Positions 17,030 through 26,069 of a stretch of 64,000 bases of DNA are shown one piece after another. How positions within the stretch are numbered: position 1 is the first letter of the stretch; the number at the start of each line of letters is the position of its first letter. A model generated the notes under the pieces. The model was given only the letters and a program-made list of their open reading frames with translations. It did not search any database and had not been told where the DNA came from. This DNA is from Thalassospira profundimaris (GTDB lineage Bacteria > Pseudomonadota > Alphaproteobacteria > Rhodospirillales > Thalassospiraceae). Location: positions 62,001-126,000 of the forward strand of contig NZ_JPWF01000002.1 in assembly GCF_003326675.1 (NCBI RefSeq), read 5' to 3'. The position numbers were made by a program, and so were the translations under genes.

Positions 17030-17052
17030 TTAAGTCAGTTTTATTGACATAA
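17030..17052. promoter_or_regulatory. Candidate MarR operator between marR-type gene and ilvE
   Basis: TTAAGTCA and TGACATAA form an inverted repeat (one mismatch per arm) around a seven-base spacer. It begins ten bases before the MarR gene's start, where a bound dimer could block its transcription. Confidence 0.55.
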
Positions 17053-17133
17053 TAATCTATGAATGTTACTTCGACCAGACAAATAAGGACATAAAGTTAC
17101 GTCCGGGAACGATTTTGAAATGGAATTTGGCAA

Positions 17134-18030
17134 ATGACTGCTCTGACCTTCGACAACCGTGATGGTTTTATCTGGTATAATGGTGAACTTAAACCCTGGC
17201 GTGAAAGCACTCTGCACGTGCTGAGCCACGCTGTCCATTATGGTAGTGCGGTTTTTGAAGGTGAACGTTGCTATAACGGCAAGGTTTTCAAACTTGCCGA
17301 ACATGGCGAACGTCTGATCAAGTCGGGCGAAATCCTGGATATGAAGGTCCCTTATGGCGCCAAGGAACTTGATGACGCGGTCATCGAAACCCTTGCTGCC
17401 AACAACATTACCGAGGGCTATGTTCGTCGTATTGCTTGGCGCGGCAGTGAAATGATGGGCGTTTCGGCCCAGACCACGCGCATCAATGTGGCGATTGCCT
17501 GCTGGGAATGGCCAAGCTATTTCAAGCCGGAAGAACGCCTGAAAGGCATCCGTCTTGACCTGTCGAAATGGGCACGTCCGGCACCGAATACCGCGCCGAC
17601 CAACGCCAAGGCAGCCGGTCTTTACATGATCTGCACCCTGTCCAAACACGAGGCAGAGCGCAAGGGTTATGCCGATGCCCTGCTGCTTGATTACCGTGGT
17701 CATGTGGCCGAAGCGACCGGTGCGAACATCTTCTTCGTCAAGGATGGCAAAATCCATACCCCGACCCCGGATTGCTTCCTCGATGGCATCACCCGTCGTA
17801 CCGTAATCGGCCTTGCAAAGGCGCGCGGTTATGAAGTCATCGAACGCACCATTCTGCCCGAAGAAATGGCAGAATTCGAAGAATGCTTCCTGACCGGCAC
17901 CGCTGCCGAAGTCACCCCGGTTGCCGAAATCGGCCAGTACAAATTTACCCCCGCCACGGTCTGCAAGACCCTGATGGAAGATTACATGGCGCTGGTCCGT
18001 GGCGACGAAGCCGCCGTTGCTGCCGAGTAA
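17134..18030 (+). CDS. ilvE: Branched-chain amino acid aminotransferase
   Basis: IlvE is a fold-IV PLP enzyme that interconverts Leu, Ile and Val with their 2-oxo acids. In the 298-residue protein the PLP lysine is Lys159 (Thr-Asn-Ala-Lys-Ala-Ala-Gly). The class-IV signature Glu-Ala-Thr-Gly-Ala-Asn-Ile-Phe-Phe-Val follows, and Gly-Thr-Ala-Ala-Glu-Val-Thr-Pro-Val lies near the C-terminus. The early Gly-Ser-Ala-Val-Phe-Glu-Gly-Glu-Arg is also characteristic. Codon use is biased towards common codons. A strong terminator follows. Confidence 0.95.
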   Translation: MTALTFDNRDGFIWYNGELKPWRESTLHVLSHAVHYGSAVFEGERCYNGKVFKLAEHGERLIKSGEILDMKVPYGAKELDDAVIETLAANNITEGYVRRIAWRGSEMMGVSAQTTRINVAIACWEWPSYFKPEERLKGIRLDLSKWARPAPNTAPTNAKAAGLYMICTLSKHEAERKGYADALLLDYRGHVAEATGANIFFVKDGKIHTPTPDCFLDGITRRTVIGLAKARGYEVIERTILPEEMAEFEECFLTGTAAEVTPVAEIGQYKFTPATVCKTLMEDYMALVRGDEAAVAAE

Positions 18031-18079
18031 GTTTATTTTTAATAATCGCACTGATTATTAAATTTTGCCAAATAAAGAG

Positions 18080-18106
18080 CCCGGTCCACTGGACCGGGTT
18101 TTTTAT
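18080..18106 (+). terminator. Terminator of ilvE
   Basis: CCCGGTCCA and TGGACCGGG form a perfect nine-base stem with a very tight loop, followed by TTTTTTATT, 50 bases past the ilvE stop. Confidence 0.92.
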
Positions 18107-18174
18107 TGCCCCCACCCCGTCGGCATGGCTAAGTCGCCTTCAAGCACTCAGCACCCCAGCCAAGGCCGAAATCA

Positions 18175-18825
18175 ATGCCCCAAAAGTCTGATAATTTAAA
18201 ACCCGACCACCAGCTTCTGTATCAGACCCACTCGCCCTTTGCCCGCAAGGTGCTGGTCTTTGCCATCGAGGCAGGCCTGCAAAACCGGCTTGAAGTCATC
18301 CATCACGAAACCAGCCCGACCAATCGCAATGACGCGATCTTTGCTGCCAATCCGCTGGGCAAGGTGCCGGTTCTCGTTCTGCCCGATGGCATGACACTTT
18401 ATGATTCACTGGTGATTTGCGACTATCTCGACCGGCTGCAGGGTGGCCGCAAACTGATCCCGCACAAGGCGCCAAAGCGGCTGCATGCCTTGCGTTTACA
18501 TGCCCTGGCCCAAGGCATGTGCGATGCCGGGGTGCTGTATCGCTGGGAAACCGCGCGCCGCCCGCAACCTTTGCGCTATCCCCCATTGGCCGAGGGACAA
18601 AAGGCCAAACTGATCGAAACATTCGATTACCTTGAAACCAGCCTTGATCCCGAACACCCGGTCACAATCGGCCATATCGCACTGGCCACCGGACTGGAAT
18701 GGATCGCATTTCGCGAACTGGCCGATTTCAAAACCGGCCGTCCGATCCTTTCGCAATGGTATGAGGAATTTGGCGCCCGTCCGTCAATGACCCAAACCCG
18801 TTATAGCGGCCAAACCCACGATTAG
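18175..18825 (+). CDS. Glutathione S-transferase family protein
   Basis: The 216-residue protein has a thioredoxin-like N-terminal domain, with Tyr-Gln-Thr-His-Ser-Pro-Phe-Ala-Arg-Lys-Val near residue 17, cis-Pro in Gly-Lys-Val-Pro-Val-Leu near 64, and Asp-Ser-Leu-Val-Ile near 80 contacting glutathione. An all-helical C-terminal domain follows. The Ser-Pro-Phe-Ala-Arg start is typical of the YfcF/YibF-like bacterial branch. A substrate cannot be named. It stands between ilvE and a long non-coding tract and is probably monocistronic. Confidence 0.93.
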   Translation: MPQKSDNLKPDHQLLYQTHSPFARKVLVFAIEAGLQNRLEVIHHETSPTNRNDAIFAANPLGKVPVLVLPDGMTLYDSLVICDYLDRLQGGRKLIPHKAPKRLHALRLHALAQGMCDAGVLYRWETARRPQPLRYPPLAEGQKAKLIETFDYLETSLDPEHPVTIGHIALATGLEWIAFRELADFKTGRPILSQWYEEFGARPSMTQTRYSGQTHD

Positions 18826-19416
18826 GGGTAAGCACCTATAATCACTTGGGAAATACAAACTTCAATTCCTCATACAATACAAATTCTCAAGGAAAGGCCT
18901 CCACAAGGCACGCACGATCCAAGCGATGCACCCAAACCAACATCTTGCAGCAGGCATCAGAAAAAAGGGGCTGACGATATCTGGCGTTTGCGCGCTGCGT
19001 GCTGAAACGTGGTGCTCGACCCGTGCTGTTCGGTCTTTAGTGCTCGGCTCTTGATGTTTGGCTCGTGGTGCTGGGCTCATGATGCTGGGCTCATGATGCT
19101 GGGTTCGTGGTGCTGGGTTCGTGGTGTTCGGTCCGTGATGCTCAGCTCGCGCAGTCGGATCCGCGGGATTGCTGAGTTGGAAGGTTGGTGAGGTGGCGGG
19201 TTGACTGACATTTGACGCCATCCATTGCCGGGGTGGCGCGTTGGTGTACGTGTGACGCCACGGGTCTGTGAGATTGCAGGTATCGAGCGTGGGAATCTTT
19301 GGCCAGTCTGAATGGGAGCTGATGGTTCAGGCCAGCGCATAGCAGACAAGCGCGCGAGCCTCTTGTGTGGCATTCATCTTTAAATTGATGTAATAGCCAA
19401 AACTACATCGCAAACA
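18826..19416. other. Long non-coding stretch with a minisatellite
   Basis: About 590 bases without a credible gene. The centre is a 14-base tandem repeat (19013-19150, listed separately). Flanking sequence contains several copies of TGACGCCA-like words at 19205-19262. A minus-strand open frame spans 18862-19221, but its apparent peptide is only the repeat read in three frames, so I do not call it. Confidence 0.7.
19013..19150. repeat. 14-base tandem repeat (minisatellite)
   Basis: Roughly eight to nine imperfect copies of TGCTGGGYTCRTGR. Two adjoining copies (TGCTGGGCTCATGA) are identical, the next two (TGCTGGGTTCGTGG) are identical to each other, and outer copies are more diverged. Because 14 is not a multiple of three, the array shifts frame every unit and is unlikely to code. 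It is an isolated tract between the glutathione-transferase gene and a solute-binding-protein gene. Confidence 0.88.
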
Positions 19417-20352
19417 ATGTACTTGAGGGACGTCGTGCGGTTCAGGCCTGTCATTTTGATCATTGCCGCATCGTTTGCCGTTTTCGGTATGGTTTCCGGC
19501 GCGCACGCGACCGAGCAAAACCGTACCATCCGCATCCCGGTCAAACAGGCCGATATGGATGGCCTGGACGCCTGTATCCGCAGCGGTTCCGAGGATTGCC
19601 GGAAATGTCGGCAGGCAAACCAGTCAAACCTGTCACTGATGCAATATACATTGCTGCGCGAAGCACTGGCAGCAGGTGGTTTTGATGCCACTGTCGAGCC
19701 GGTGCTGTCCCCGAATTCGGAACGCAGCCGCAAAATGATCGAGGCAGGCCAGGCCGATGTCAAAACCGACTGGATATTCAATATCGCAACCGATGACAGC
19801 ACGCTTCGGACGGAGCCGCTTTTTCTGACCGGCGAAATTGAAAAGGGTCTTTATGCCCGACGGGACTTCATTGATGCGGACCGTCAAATCGGACTTGCCG
19901 ATATCAAAACCATGCGTGCCGTTGGCATCCGGAACTGGCGGCTTGACTGGCAGGTCCTTGAAAGCCTGTCACCAGCAACGCTGAGCAGTGCGGCAACCAC
20001 CATACAGGTCTTTGCCGTGATTGATGCCGGGCGGGCTGATTTCACGCTTCTTGAATTTTCATCGCAGGAAGATATGGGCCGCGAGGTTGACGGCATCCGG
20101 CTTTACCCGATCCCGAACGTCAAAATATCCCTGCCCGCCACACAGCATTTCATGGTCTCGGCCCGGCTTGAAAATGCCGACAAGGTTGTCGACGCCCTGA
20201 ACCGGGGCATCAGGACACTGCGTGAAAGCGGTTTCATCCAGCGCTGTCTGGTCAATAGCGGCGTGATCAATCCGGCTGTCGCCTATTGGCAGACCCTGAA
20301 TTCGATGACGGAAACGATCCGGGCCGAACCCGCGACCGTTTCCACGCAGTAA
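19417..20352 (+). CDS. Periplasmic solute-binding-protein-like protein (PBPb/SBP_bac_3 fold)
   Basis: A 311-residue secreted protein: hydrophobic signal Pro-Val-Ile-Leu-Ile-Ile-Ala-Ala ending Ala-His-Ala near residue 32. A mature domain follows with the type-II periplasmic-binding pattern (Leu-Arg-Glu-Ala-Leu-Ala-Ala-Gly-Gly-Phe, Glu-Ala-Gly-Gln-Ala-Asp-Val). Cys pairs occur at Asp-Ala-Cys and Glu-Asp-Cys-Arg-Lys-Cys. No permease or ATPase adjoins, so it may serve a distant transporter or act as a sensor. A GTG at 19435 has GAGG seven bases upstream and is a credible alternative start. Confidence 0.75.
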   Translation: MYLRDVVRFRPVILIIAASFAVFGMVSGAHATEQNRTIRIPVKQADMDGLDACIRSGSEDCRKCRQANQSNLSLMQYTLLREALAAGGFDATVEPVLSPNSERSRKMIEAGQADVKTDWIFNIATDDSTLRTEPLFLTGEIEKGLYARRDFIDADRQIGLADIKTMRAVGIRNWRLDWQVLESLSPATLSSAATTIQVFAVIDAGRADFTLLEFSSQEDMGREVDGIRLYPIPNVKISLPATQHFMVSARLENADKVVDALNRGIRTLRESGFIQRCLVNSGVINPAVAYWQTLNSMTETIRAEPATVSTQ

Positions 20353-20397
20353 ATTCGCCACTGATTTTCGGACAGCTTTAAGCAAACGCGACGTCGC

Positions 20398-21261
20398 CTA
20401 AGGCCACTTTGCTTCGGGCGGGAGAGACATCAGGATGGCTTCGGTGTTGCCGCCGGTCATCAGACCAAAGCGCGTGCCGCGGTCATGCAGCAGATTGAAC
20501 TCGACATAGCGGCCGCGTTTAACCAGCTGTGCCTGACGGTCTTCGTCGGTCCAGGATTTGTTGTAATGGCGCGCCACCAGTTTCGGATAGATATCGCGAA
20601 ACGCCATGCCGACATCCCTGGTAAAGGCAAAATCCTTGTCCCAGTCGGCATCAAGGTAATCATAGAAAATCCCGCCAACGCCACGTGGTTCATTACGGTG
20701 CGGCAGCCAGAAATATTCGTCGCACCATTTTTTGAAGCGGTCGTAATAATCATCACCGTGGGCATCGCAAGCAGCCTTCAGCGCGCCGTGGAAATCGGCG
20801 GTATCGGCTTCTTGCGGGAATACCGGGGTCAGGTCAGCACCGCCGCCAAACCATGCCTTGGTGGTGACGATATGGCGGGTATTCATATGCACCGCCGGGA
20901 CATGGGGCGAACAGGGATGGGCCACCAGTGAAATGCCCGCCGCCCAGAAATTCGGGTTTTCGGCGGCACCGGGGATTTCAGCGCGGAATTTTTCGGAAAA
21001 TTCGCCATGCACGGTCGAGATATTGACCCCGACCTTTTCAAACACCCGGCCCTTCATGACCGACATTTCGCCGCCACCTTCATTGGTGCCGCGTTCCCAG
21101 ACCGTGCGTTCAAACCGCCCGGCCGGACGATCCGAAAGCGGTCCGGTATAGCTGTCTTCAAGTGCCTCGAAGCTGGCACAGATTTCATCACGGAGCTGAC
21201 GGAACCACGCCTTTGCCGTTTCCTTGCGGGTTTCGATCAGGGTTGCGTCTGTGCTGCTCAT
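20398..21261 (-). CDS. hemF: Oxygen-dependent coproporphyrinogen III oxidase
   Basis: HemF decarboxylates coproporphyrinogen III to protoporphyrinogen IX using O2. The 287-residue protein carries the family signature [11 protein letters not shown] at about 178-188, then Gly-Val-Gly-Gly-Ile-Phe-Tyr-Asp. It ends with a Gly-Thr-Arg-Phe-Gly-Leu and Leu-Met-Ser-Leu-Pro-Pro motif. The start overlaps the trmL stop by four bases (ATGA), so the pair is coupled. Heme supply fits the nearby petABC cytochromes, though they are on the opposite strand. Confidence 0.97.
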   Translation of the reverse strand: MSSTDATLIETRKETAKAWFRQLRDEICASFEALEDSYTGPLSDRPAGRFERTVWERGTNEGGGEMSVMKGRVFEKVGVNISTVHGEFSEKFRAEIPGAAENPNFWAAGISLVAHPCSPHVPAVHMNTRHIVTTKAWFGGGADLTPVFPQEADTADFHGALKAACDAHGDDYYDRFKKWCDEYFWLPHRNEPRGVGGIFYDYLDADWDKDFAFTRDVGMAFRDIYPKLVARHYNKSWTDEDRQAQLVKRGRYVEFNLLHDRGTRFGLMTGGNTEAILMSLPPEAKWP

Positions 21262-21731
21262 TGCGTCCTCTTTGGAAAACTGTTGGTCTGACGGAGCGCC
21301 TCGCCCAGCGTCATCGCGGTTGCCATTGCCACATTCAATGATCGCATTCCCGGCTGCATCGGGATCACCACACGGGCATCGACATAATTATGAACCGGAT
21401 CGGGCACGCCTTTGCTTTCGGAGCCCAGCATCAGGATATCGTCGGCGCGAAATTCAAAATCGCAATAGGGTTCCGCCCCCTTGGTGGTCAGCAGAACCAG
21501 CCGACCGGGAACCGTGCCTTTATCGCGGGCCTCAACGAAGCTGCGCCAGTCGGCATGGCGTATATAATCAGCCTTGCCGAGATAATCCATGCCCGCACGC
21601 TTGAGCGCAGCAGATGTCAGCAAAAATCCGCACGGTTCGATAATATCGACCGGTAAACCGAAACAGGCCGCCATGCGCAGGATCGTTCCGGTATTTTGCG
21701 GGATGTCAGGTTCAAACAAACAAATTCTCAT
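21258..21731 (-). CDS. trmL: tRNA (cytidine(34)-2'-O)-methyltransferase
   Basis: A 157-residue SPOUT-fold methyltransferase of the TrmL family, which 2'-O-methylates the wobble base of leucine tRNAs. Motifs are Asn-Thr-Gly-Thr-Ile-Leu-Arg near residue 14, Leu-Gly-Ser-Glu-Ser-Lys-Gly-Val-Pro near 98, and the knot segment [13 protein letters not shown] near 120. Length is normal. It is the first gene of a two-gene operon with hemF. Confidence 0.95.
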   Translation of the reverse strand: MRICLFEPDIPQNTGTILRMAACFGLPVDIIEPCGFLLTSAALKRAGMDYLGKADYIRHADWRSFVEARDKGTVPGRLVLLTTKGAEPYCDFEFRADDILMLGSESKGVPDPVHNYVDARVVIPMQPGMRSLNVAMATAMTLGEALRQTNSFPKRTQ

Positions 21732-21760
21732 GGCGTTCTTTTAGAGCCTGTTTTGATCAG

Positions 21761-21783
21761 ATGACATCGATTTTATATGTCAT
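21761..21783. promoter_or_regulatory. Inverted repeat upstream of trmL-hemF
   Basis: ATGACAT and ATGTCAT are perfect complements separated by nine bases, starting 30 bases upstream of the trmL start. The binding protein is unknown. Confidence 0.45.
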
Positions 21784-22151
21784 TTGCAAACTGCCGTGAA
21801 AGGCTATGCGGTGTGACCGGATGAAGCCCGTATCAGAGATACAGACTGTACCGGACAAACACCAGATTCGTGACCGACGCCGGTCGAATCAGTTTCACAG
21901 AGACAGAAAATTACCCGTAAACAGCCCTATTAGACTTTTTTGGAATAAGAAAAACCAAAGGACTAAACCATTGGTGCACAATGGGCAGGATACCCGCAAT
22001 TACGCTAGGTTTTACCTAATTGTGCACTGCAAAACCAAATGGTCTTGTTGAATGCAAACAAATTGCAACTCCAAGTTCTCCTTAACAAACCGGTTTTTTG
22101 TTAGTATGACGGACCAGAAACAGGGCTAAAGGCTTTTAGTGACTTCATTGT

Positions 22152-22165
22152 TTGATTTTCATCAA
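22152..22165 (+). promoter_or_regulatory. FNR/FnrL-type box upstream of petA
   Basis: TTGAT-TTTC-ATCAA is a perfect match to the FNR consensus TTGAT-N4-ATCAA. It lies about 80 bases before the petA start, suiting oxygen-responsive control of the bc1 complex. Which family member binds is inferred. Confidence 0.75.
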
Positions 22166-22245
22166 GGGAAATTGAACGAGGATGTCCTAAGTCTTGCTTT
22201 TGGCAATCCACATGCCTGTTTTGGGGGCAGAAAGAGGGATAAATT

Positions 22246-22797
22246 ATGTCGCAAACGGTGCATTCTTCCGGCGATCACCAGCCGGACGAGAACCGCAGGG
22301 ATTTCCTGACCTTGGCGACCACAGCCGTTGGTGTCGTTGGCACCGGCGTCGCACTGTGGCCGTTCGTGGACAGCATGAACCCGTCCAAAGATGTTCTCGC
22401 GCTTGCCTCGGTCGAGGTCAGCCTTTCCAACATTCCCGTCGGCCAAGCCGTCAAAGTTATGTGGCGCGGCAAGCCGGTCTTCATCCGACATCGAACCGAG
22501 CGCGAAATCAATGAAGCCGAAGAGGTTGCATTGAACGAGCTGGTCGACCCGCAGTCTGATGAAGCGCGCGTTGAGAAAAAGGAATGGCTGATTGTCGTCG
22601 GTGTCTGCACCCATCTGGGCTGCATCCCGATGGGCACCGCTACGGGCGAAGCGCGTGGCGATTTCGATGGTTGGTACTGTCCGTGCCACGGGTCGCACTA
22701 TGATACTTCGGGACGTATCCGCAAGGGTCCGGCGCCGAAGAACCTTGAGGTGCCGACTTACACCTTCCTCACTGACACGACAGTCAAGATCGGCTAG
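22246..22797 (+). CDS. petA: Ubiquinol-cytochrome c reductase iron-sulfur (Rieske) subunit
   Basis: The Rieske subunit of the cytochrome bc1 complex carries electrons from ubiquinol to cytochrome c1. The 183-residue protein has a Tat-type N-terminus (Arg17-Arg18-Asp-Phe-Leu) leading to a membrane anchor at about 22-42. The 2Fe-2S ligand motifs are Cys-Thr-His-Leu-Gly-Cys at 121-126 and Cys-Pro-Cys-His-Gly-Ser at 145-150. The early Asn-Pro-Ser-Lys-Asp hinge is also typical. It is the first gene of petABC and lies 11 bases before petB. Confidence 0.98.
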   Translation: MSQTVHSSGDHQPDENRRDFLTLATTAVGVVGTGVALWPFVDSMNPSKDVLALASVEVSLSNIPVGQAVKVMWRGKPVFIRHRTEREINEAEEVALNELVDPQSDEARVEKKEWLIVVGVCTHLGCIPMGTATGEARGDFDGWYCPCHGSHYDTSGRIRKGPAPKNLEVPTYTFLTDTTVKIG

Positions 22798-22808
22798 GGA
22801 GCAGTAAG

Positions 22809-24077
22809 ATGAGCGCACCTGTCTGGAATAATAAAGTGGTGAAATGGGTTGATGACCGCCTTCCGGTCTTCACCATGCTGCATCACTCTGCATACGAATA
22901 TCCGACACCGAAAAACCTGTCCTATATGTGGAACTTCGGTTCCCTGGCGGGCTTTGTTCTGGTGACGATGATCCTTACCGGGATTTTCCTGGTGATGAAC
23001 TATACCCCGCATGCCGATATGGCCTTCTGGTCGGTCGAGCGCATCATGCGTGATGTGAACTATGGCTGGCTGATCCGTTATATCCATATGAACGGCGCAT
23101 CGATGTTCTTCATCTGCGTTTACATTCATATCTTCCGCGGCCTGTATTACGGGTCCTACAAGGCACCGCGCGAGGTGCTTTGGTGGATCGGCATCCTGAT
23201 CCTTCTGGCAATGATGGCAACCGCCTTCATGGGTTATGTCCTGCCGTGGGGCCAGATGTCATTCTGGGGTGCGACGGTTATTACCAACCTGTTCTCTGCC
23301 TTCCCGATCATTGGTGATCCGCTGGTGACCTGGCTTTGGGGTGGTTTCTCGGTTGATAACCCGACACTGAACCGGTTCTTCTCGCTGCATTATCTGATGC
23401 CGTTCGTCATTCTGGGCCTTGTTGTCCTGCATGTCTGGGCGCTGCACAGCGTGCGGTCGAACAACCCGACCGGCGTCGAAATCAAGACCCCGCAAGACGC
23501 GATTCCGTTCCACCCGTACTACACGATCAAAGATCTGTTCGGGATGGGCGTGTTCCTGATCTTCTTCATGTTCTTCGTGTTCTTTGCACCGGACTTCTTC
23601 GGCGAGCCGGACAACTATATCCCGGCCAACCCGCTGGTAACGCCGCCGCACATCGTTCCGGAATGGTACTTCCTGCCGTTCTATGCGATCCTGCGTTCCA
23701 TCGACTTCACCGTCTTTGGCATCCCGGCAAAGCTGCTTGGCGTTCTGGCGATGTTCGCATCCATCATCGTGCTGTTTGTTATTCCGTGGCTTGATACCTC
23801 GAAAGTACGCAGCTCGAAATTCCGCCCTGTTTACAAATGGTTCTTCCTGATCCTGTTCATTGACTGCTTTGTCCTCGGATATTGCGGCAAGAAGGCCCCG
23901 GACGACTATTTCATGGGCATTGAAGGCCTGAAGGTGATTGTCGTTGGTCAGTTGGCAACGCTTTACTACTTTGCGCATTTCCTTGTGGTCATGCCGATCG
24001 TGGGCAAGTTGGAACGGCCCAAACCGCTTCCGACCAGTATCAGTGAATCCGTACTCAAGGAGGGTGCCAATGCGTAA
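22809..24077 (+). CDS. petB: Cytochrome b of the bc1 complex
   Basis: A 422-residue integral membrane protein with about eight helices that binds two hemes b and forms the ubiquinol-oxidising site. The Pro-Glu-Trp-Tyr motif of that site is near residue 282, after Pro-Pro-His-Ile-Val. Heme-ligand histidines lie in the Arg-Tyr-Ile-His-Met-Asn-Gly and Leu-His-Val-Trp-Ala-Leu-His helices. Length is as expected for an alphaproteobacterial unsplit cytochrome b. Its last eight bases overlap the start of petC. Confidence 0.98.
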   Translation: MSAPVWNNKVVKWVDDRLPVFTMLHHSAYEYPTPKNLSYMWNFGSLAGFVLVTMILTGIFLVMNYTPHADMAFWSVERIMRDVNYGWLIRYIHMNGASMFFICVYIHIFRGLYYGSYKAPREVLWWIGILILLAMMATAFMGYVLPWGQMSFWGATVITNLFSAFPIIGDPLVTWLWGGFSVDNPTLNRFFSLHYLMPFVILGLVVLHVWALHSVRSNNPTGVEIKTPQDAIPFHPYYTIKDLFGMGVFLIFFMFFVFFAPDFFGEPDNYIPANPLVTPPHIVPEWYFLPFYAILRSIDFTVFGIPAKLLGVLAMFASIIVLFVIPWLDTSKVRSSKFRPVYKWFFLILFIDCFVLGYCGKKAPDDYFMGIEGLKVIVVGQLATLYYFAHFLVVMPIVGKLERPKPLPTSISESVLKEGANA

Positions 24078-24846
24078 GTTTGCACTGACCGCAATTGCCG
24101 CTGCCTTTGCTGTAACGGCATTTACCGGAACTGCGGCCAAGGCATCGGGGGCTACCCCGGTGCCGCCGGCACAGACCTGGAGCTGGGACAACCTGTTTGG
24201 CACGTTTGACCGTGCACAGCTGCAGCGTGGTTTCCAGGTTTACAAAAACGTCTGTGCGGGTTGCCACAGCCTTCGCTTCATTGCTTTCCGTAACCTTGAA
24301 GGTATCGGTTTCAACGAAGACCAGATCAAGGCAATCGCCGCCGAGTATGACATCGAGGACGGCCCGAACGATGATGGTGACATGTTCACCCGTCCGGGTA
24401 TCGCGTCGGATTACTTCCCGTCTCCGTTCGCCAATGACAAGGCAGCAGCCGCGTCGAACGGTGGCGCAATTCCGCCCGATCTGTCCCTGATGGCCAAGGC
24501 CCGCATGAATGGCCCGGATTACATTGTAGGTTTGATGACCGGCTATGAGGAAGAAGCTCCTGAGGGCTTCAGCCTGTCGGAAGGCAAGCATTACAACCAC
24601 TACTTCCCGGGTCACCAGATTTCCATGGCACCGCCGCTTTATGATGAAGCGGTCGAGTATACCGATGGAACGCCGGCAACCCTTGAGCAGCATGCGCATG
24701 ACATCGCAGCGTTCCTGAAGTGGACGGCACAGCCGGAACTTGAAGCCCGTAAAGCAATGGGTATCAAGGTTCTGCTGTTCCTGATCTTCCTGACCGCAAT
24801 GCTCTATGCGGTGAAACGCAAAATCTGGCGCGATATCGAACATTAA
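24070..24846 (+). CDS. petC: Cytochrome c1 of the bc1 complex
   Basis: The 258-residue protein starts with a signal peptide (Met-Arg-Lys-Phe, hydrophobic core, cleavage near Ala-Lys-Ala). The heme c motif Cys-Ala-Gly-Cys-His is at 62-66. A distal Met ligand occurs in Ile-Ser-Met-Ala-Pro-Pro, and a C-terminal membrane anchor is at about 232-250 followed by basic residues. The start at 24070 overlaps petB; an upstream in-frame extension to 23938 lies inside petB and is not credible. A terminator follows the stop. Confidence 0.97.
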   Translation: MRKFALTAIAAAFAVTAFTGTAAKASGATPVPPAQTWSWDNLFGTFDRAQLQRGFQVYKNVCAGCHSLRFIAFRNLEGIGFNEDQIKAIAAEYDIEDGPNDDGDMFTRPGIASDYFPSPFANDKAAAASNGGAIPPDLSLMAKARMNGPDYIVGLMTGYEEEAPEGFSLSEGKHYNHYFPGHQISMAPPLYDEAVEYTDGTPATLEQHAHDIAAFLKWTAQPELEARKAMGIKVLLFLIFLTAMLYAVKRKIWRDIEH

Positions 24847-24872
24847 GTTCGAATATCTGTACCATATTCAAG

Positions 24873-24908
24873 ACAGGCCATCGTTCTGCGGTGGCCTGTT
24901 TTTCTTTT
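24873..24908 (+). terminator. Terminator of petABC
   Basis: ACAGGCCA and TGGCCTGT form an eight-base stem with an eleven-base loop, followed by TTTTCTTTT, 27 bases past the petC stop. Confidence 0.88.
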
Positions 24909-25064
24909 GCCTCAAACCATAACTGAAACATTTTCATTCATTACAAACCCAGGATTTATTCCAATAGAACACATGCACTACTTGAGATTGACCTCATTCC
25001 ACTGATATGCCTAATATTCATCGAAATGGATATGTCAAATCAGGTCTTCGGGGGAACCAGGTGG

Positions 25065-26066
25065 ATGTCTCATAAAGGACTATCGGCTATCTTGATCGCG
25101 GTGGGACTGGTTTATGTTCTGCCCCATTCTGTGAATGCAGACGAAACACAAAACACACTGCGCAGTGCCGTTGGTCAGTCGGCACAATATCTGGCCCAGA
25201 ATCAGACCGAAGCAGCTGCCCTTTCGCTTGTGGAAGGCGGTATTGATTACTGGATGGCAGATGTCGGCGAATCCCTTCCTGAATGGGTAAAAAGGTTTGA
25301 AGTCGAAACCGGTGTCAATTCCGATGGCGATTTCAACTGGTCGGTGCTGACCGTTCAGCCGCTTTATCAATCCGACAATCTTGAACATACTTTCTTTACC
25401 CAGCTTAGCCAGCAGCGATATGACTATCTCGACCTGAACCGGGATGTCACCAATATTGGTCTGGGATATCGCAAGTTGTTTGCTGATAATACCGTGCTTC
25501 TCGGGGCCAATACCTTTTTTGACTGGGAATGGGAACGCCAGCACAAACGCGCCGGTTTCGGCGTCGAAGCCAAATGGTACGGTCTGGATTTTACCGGCAA
25601 CACCTATTACGGACTTGGCGGTGCATCGACCAAGGGATTGACCGGCGATACACGCGAAGAGGTTCTGGATGGTTATGATCTCGAACTTGGCGCACAGGTT
25701 CCCTATCTGCCATGGCTGAAGGTTTATGGTAGTCGCTATGTCTGGGATTCTGAACGCAATAACGATGATATCAAGGGATGGAAAACATCGCTTTATGCTG
25801 ATCTTCATCAGAATTTCTCGATTGAGGCAGGCTGGCAGGACGATAATTTCTCCGAAGAGGAAGTTTTTGCCCTGGTGTCATTCCGGTTCGGGTTTGGTGC
25901 AGAAGAGAAAGGGAAAAAACCCGTTGCACTAAGCACCGCCTTTGTCACGGATCAGGCATGGGAAATGCGTGATATGTCGACCCATACACTCGACAAAGTC
26001 AGACGCAACAACCGTATCGTTGTCGAACGTGTCAGTTCGGGCGTGGTTATTACACGAGGGGATTAA
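25065..26066 (+). CDS. Inverse-autotransporter (intimin/invasin-type) beta-barrel without passenger
   Basis: The 333-residue product has a signal peptide (Met-Ser-His-Lys then a hydrophobic core ending Val-Asn-Ala). A domain matching the intimin/invasin beta-barrel follows: Gln-Pro-Leu-Tyr-Gln-Ser, Leu-Gly-Tyr-Arg-Lys-Leu-Phe, Gly-Ala-Asn-Thr-Phe-Phe-Asp-Trp-Glu and repeated aromatic strands. After the barrel the linker-like Val-Arg-Arg-Asn-Asn-Arg-Ile-Val-Val-Glu-Arg is present, as in invasins where it leads to Ig-like passengers. Here the protein stops 12 residues later, so no passenger exists. I prefer the ATG at 25065 (GGGGGA upstream, clean signal) over 25026. The next gene starts three bases after the stop. 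Confidence 0.87.
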   Translation: MSHKGLSAILIAVGLVYVLPHSVNADETQNTLRSAVGQSAQYLAQNQTEAAALSLVEGGIDYWMADVGESLPEWVKRFEVETGVNSDGDFNWSVLTVQPLYQSDNLEHTFFTQLSQQRYDYLDLNRDVTNIGLGYRKLFADNTVLLGANTFFDWEWERQHKRAGFGVEAKWYGLDFTGNTYYGLGGASTKGLTGDTREEVLDGYDLELGAQVPYLPWLKVYGSRYVWDSERNNDDIKGWKTSLYADLHQNFSIEAGWQDDNFSEEEVFALVSFRFGFGAEEKGKKPVALSTAFVTDQAWEMRDMSTHTLDKVRRNNRIVVERVSSGVVITRGD

Positions 26067-26069
26067 TCC

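Larger units (their letters stand above)
21732..22245. promoter_or_regulatory. Divergent regulatory region of trmL-hemF and petABC
   Basis: About 514 AT-rich bases with no supported gene. Elements seen are an inverted repeat ATGACAT/ATGTCAT at 21761-21783 near trmL, a near-palindrome CCATTG-GTGCAC-AATGG around 21968-21984, a TTGTGC-ACT-GCAAAA element at 22020-22034, and an FNR-type box at 22152-22165. The length and density of motifs suggest layered control. Confidence 0.6.

Noticed and set aside
17041..18051. Minus-strand open frame of 336 codons
   Set aside because: It is antisense to ilvE, which carries the PLP lysine and class-IV signature.
18862..19221. Minus-strand open frame of 119 codons across the minisatellite
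   Set aside because: Its peptide is the 14-base repeat read in rotating frames, with no signal, domain or ribosome site.
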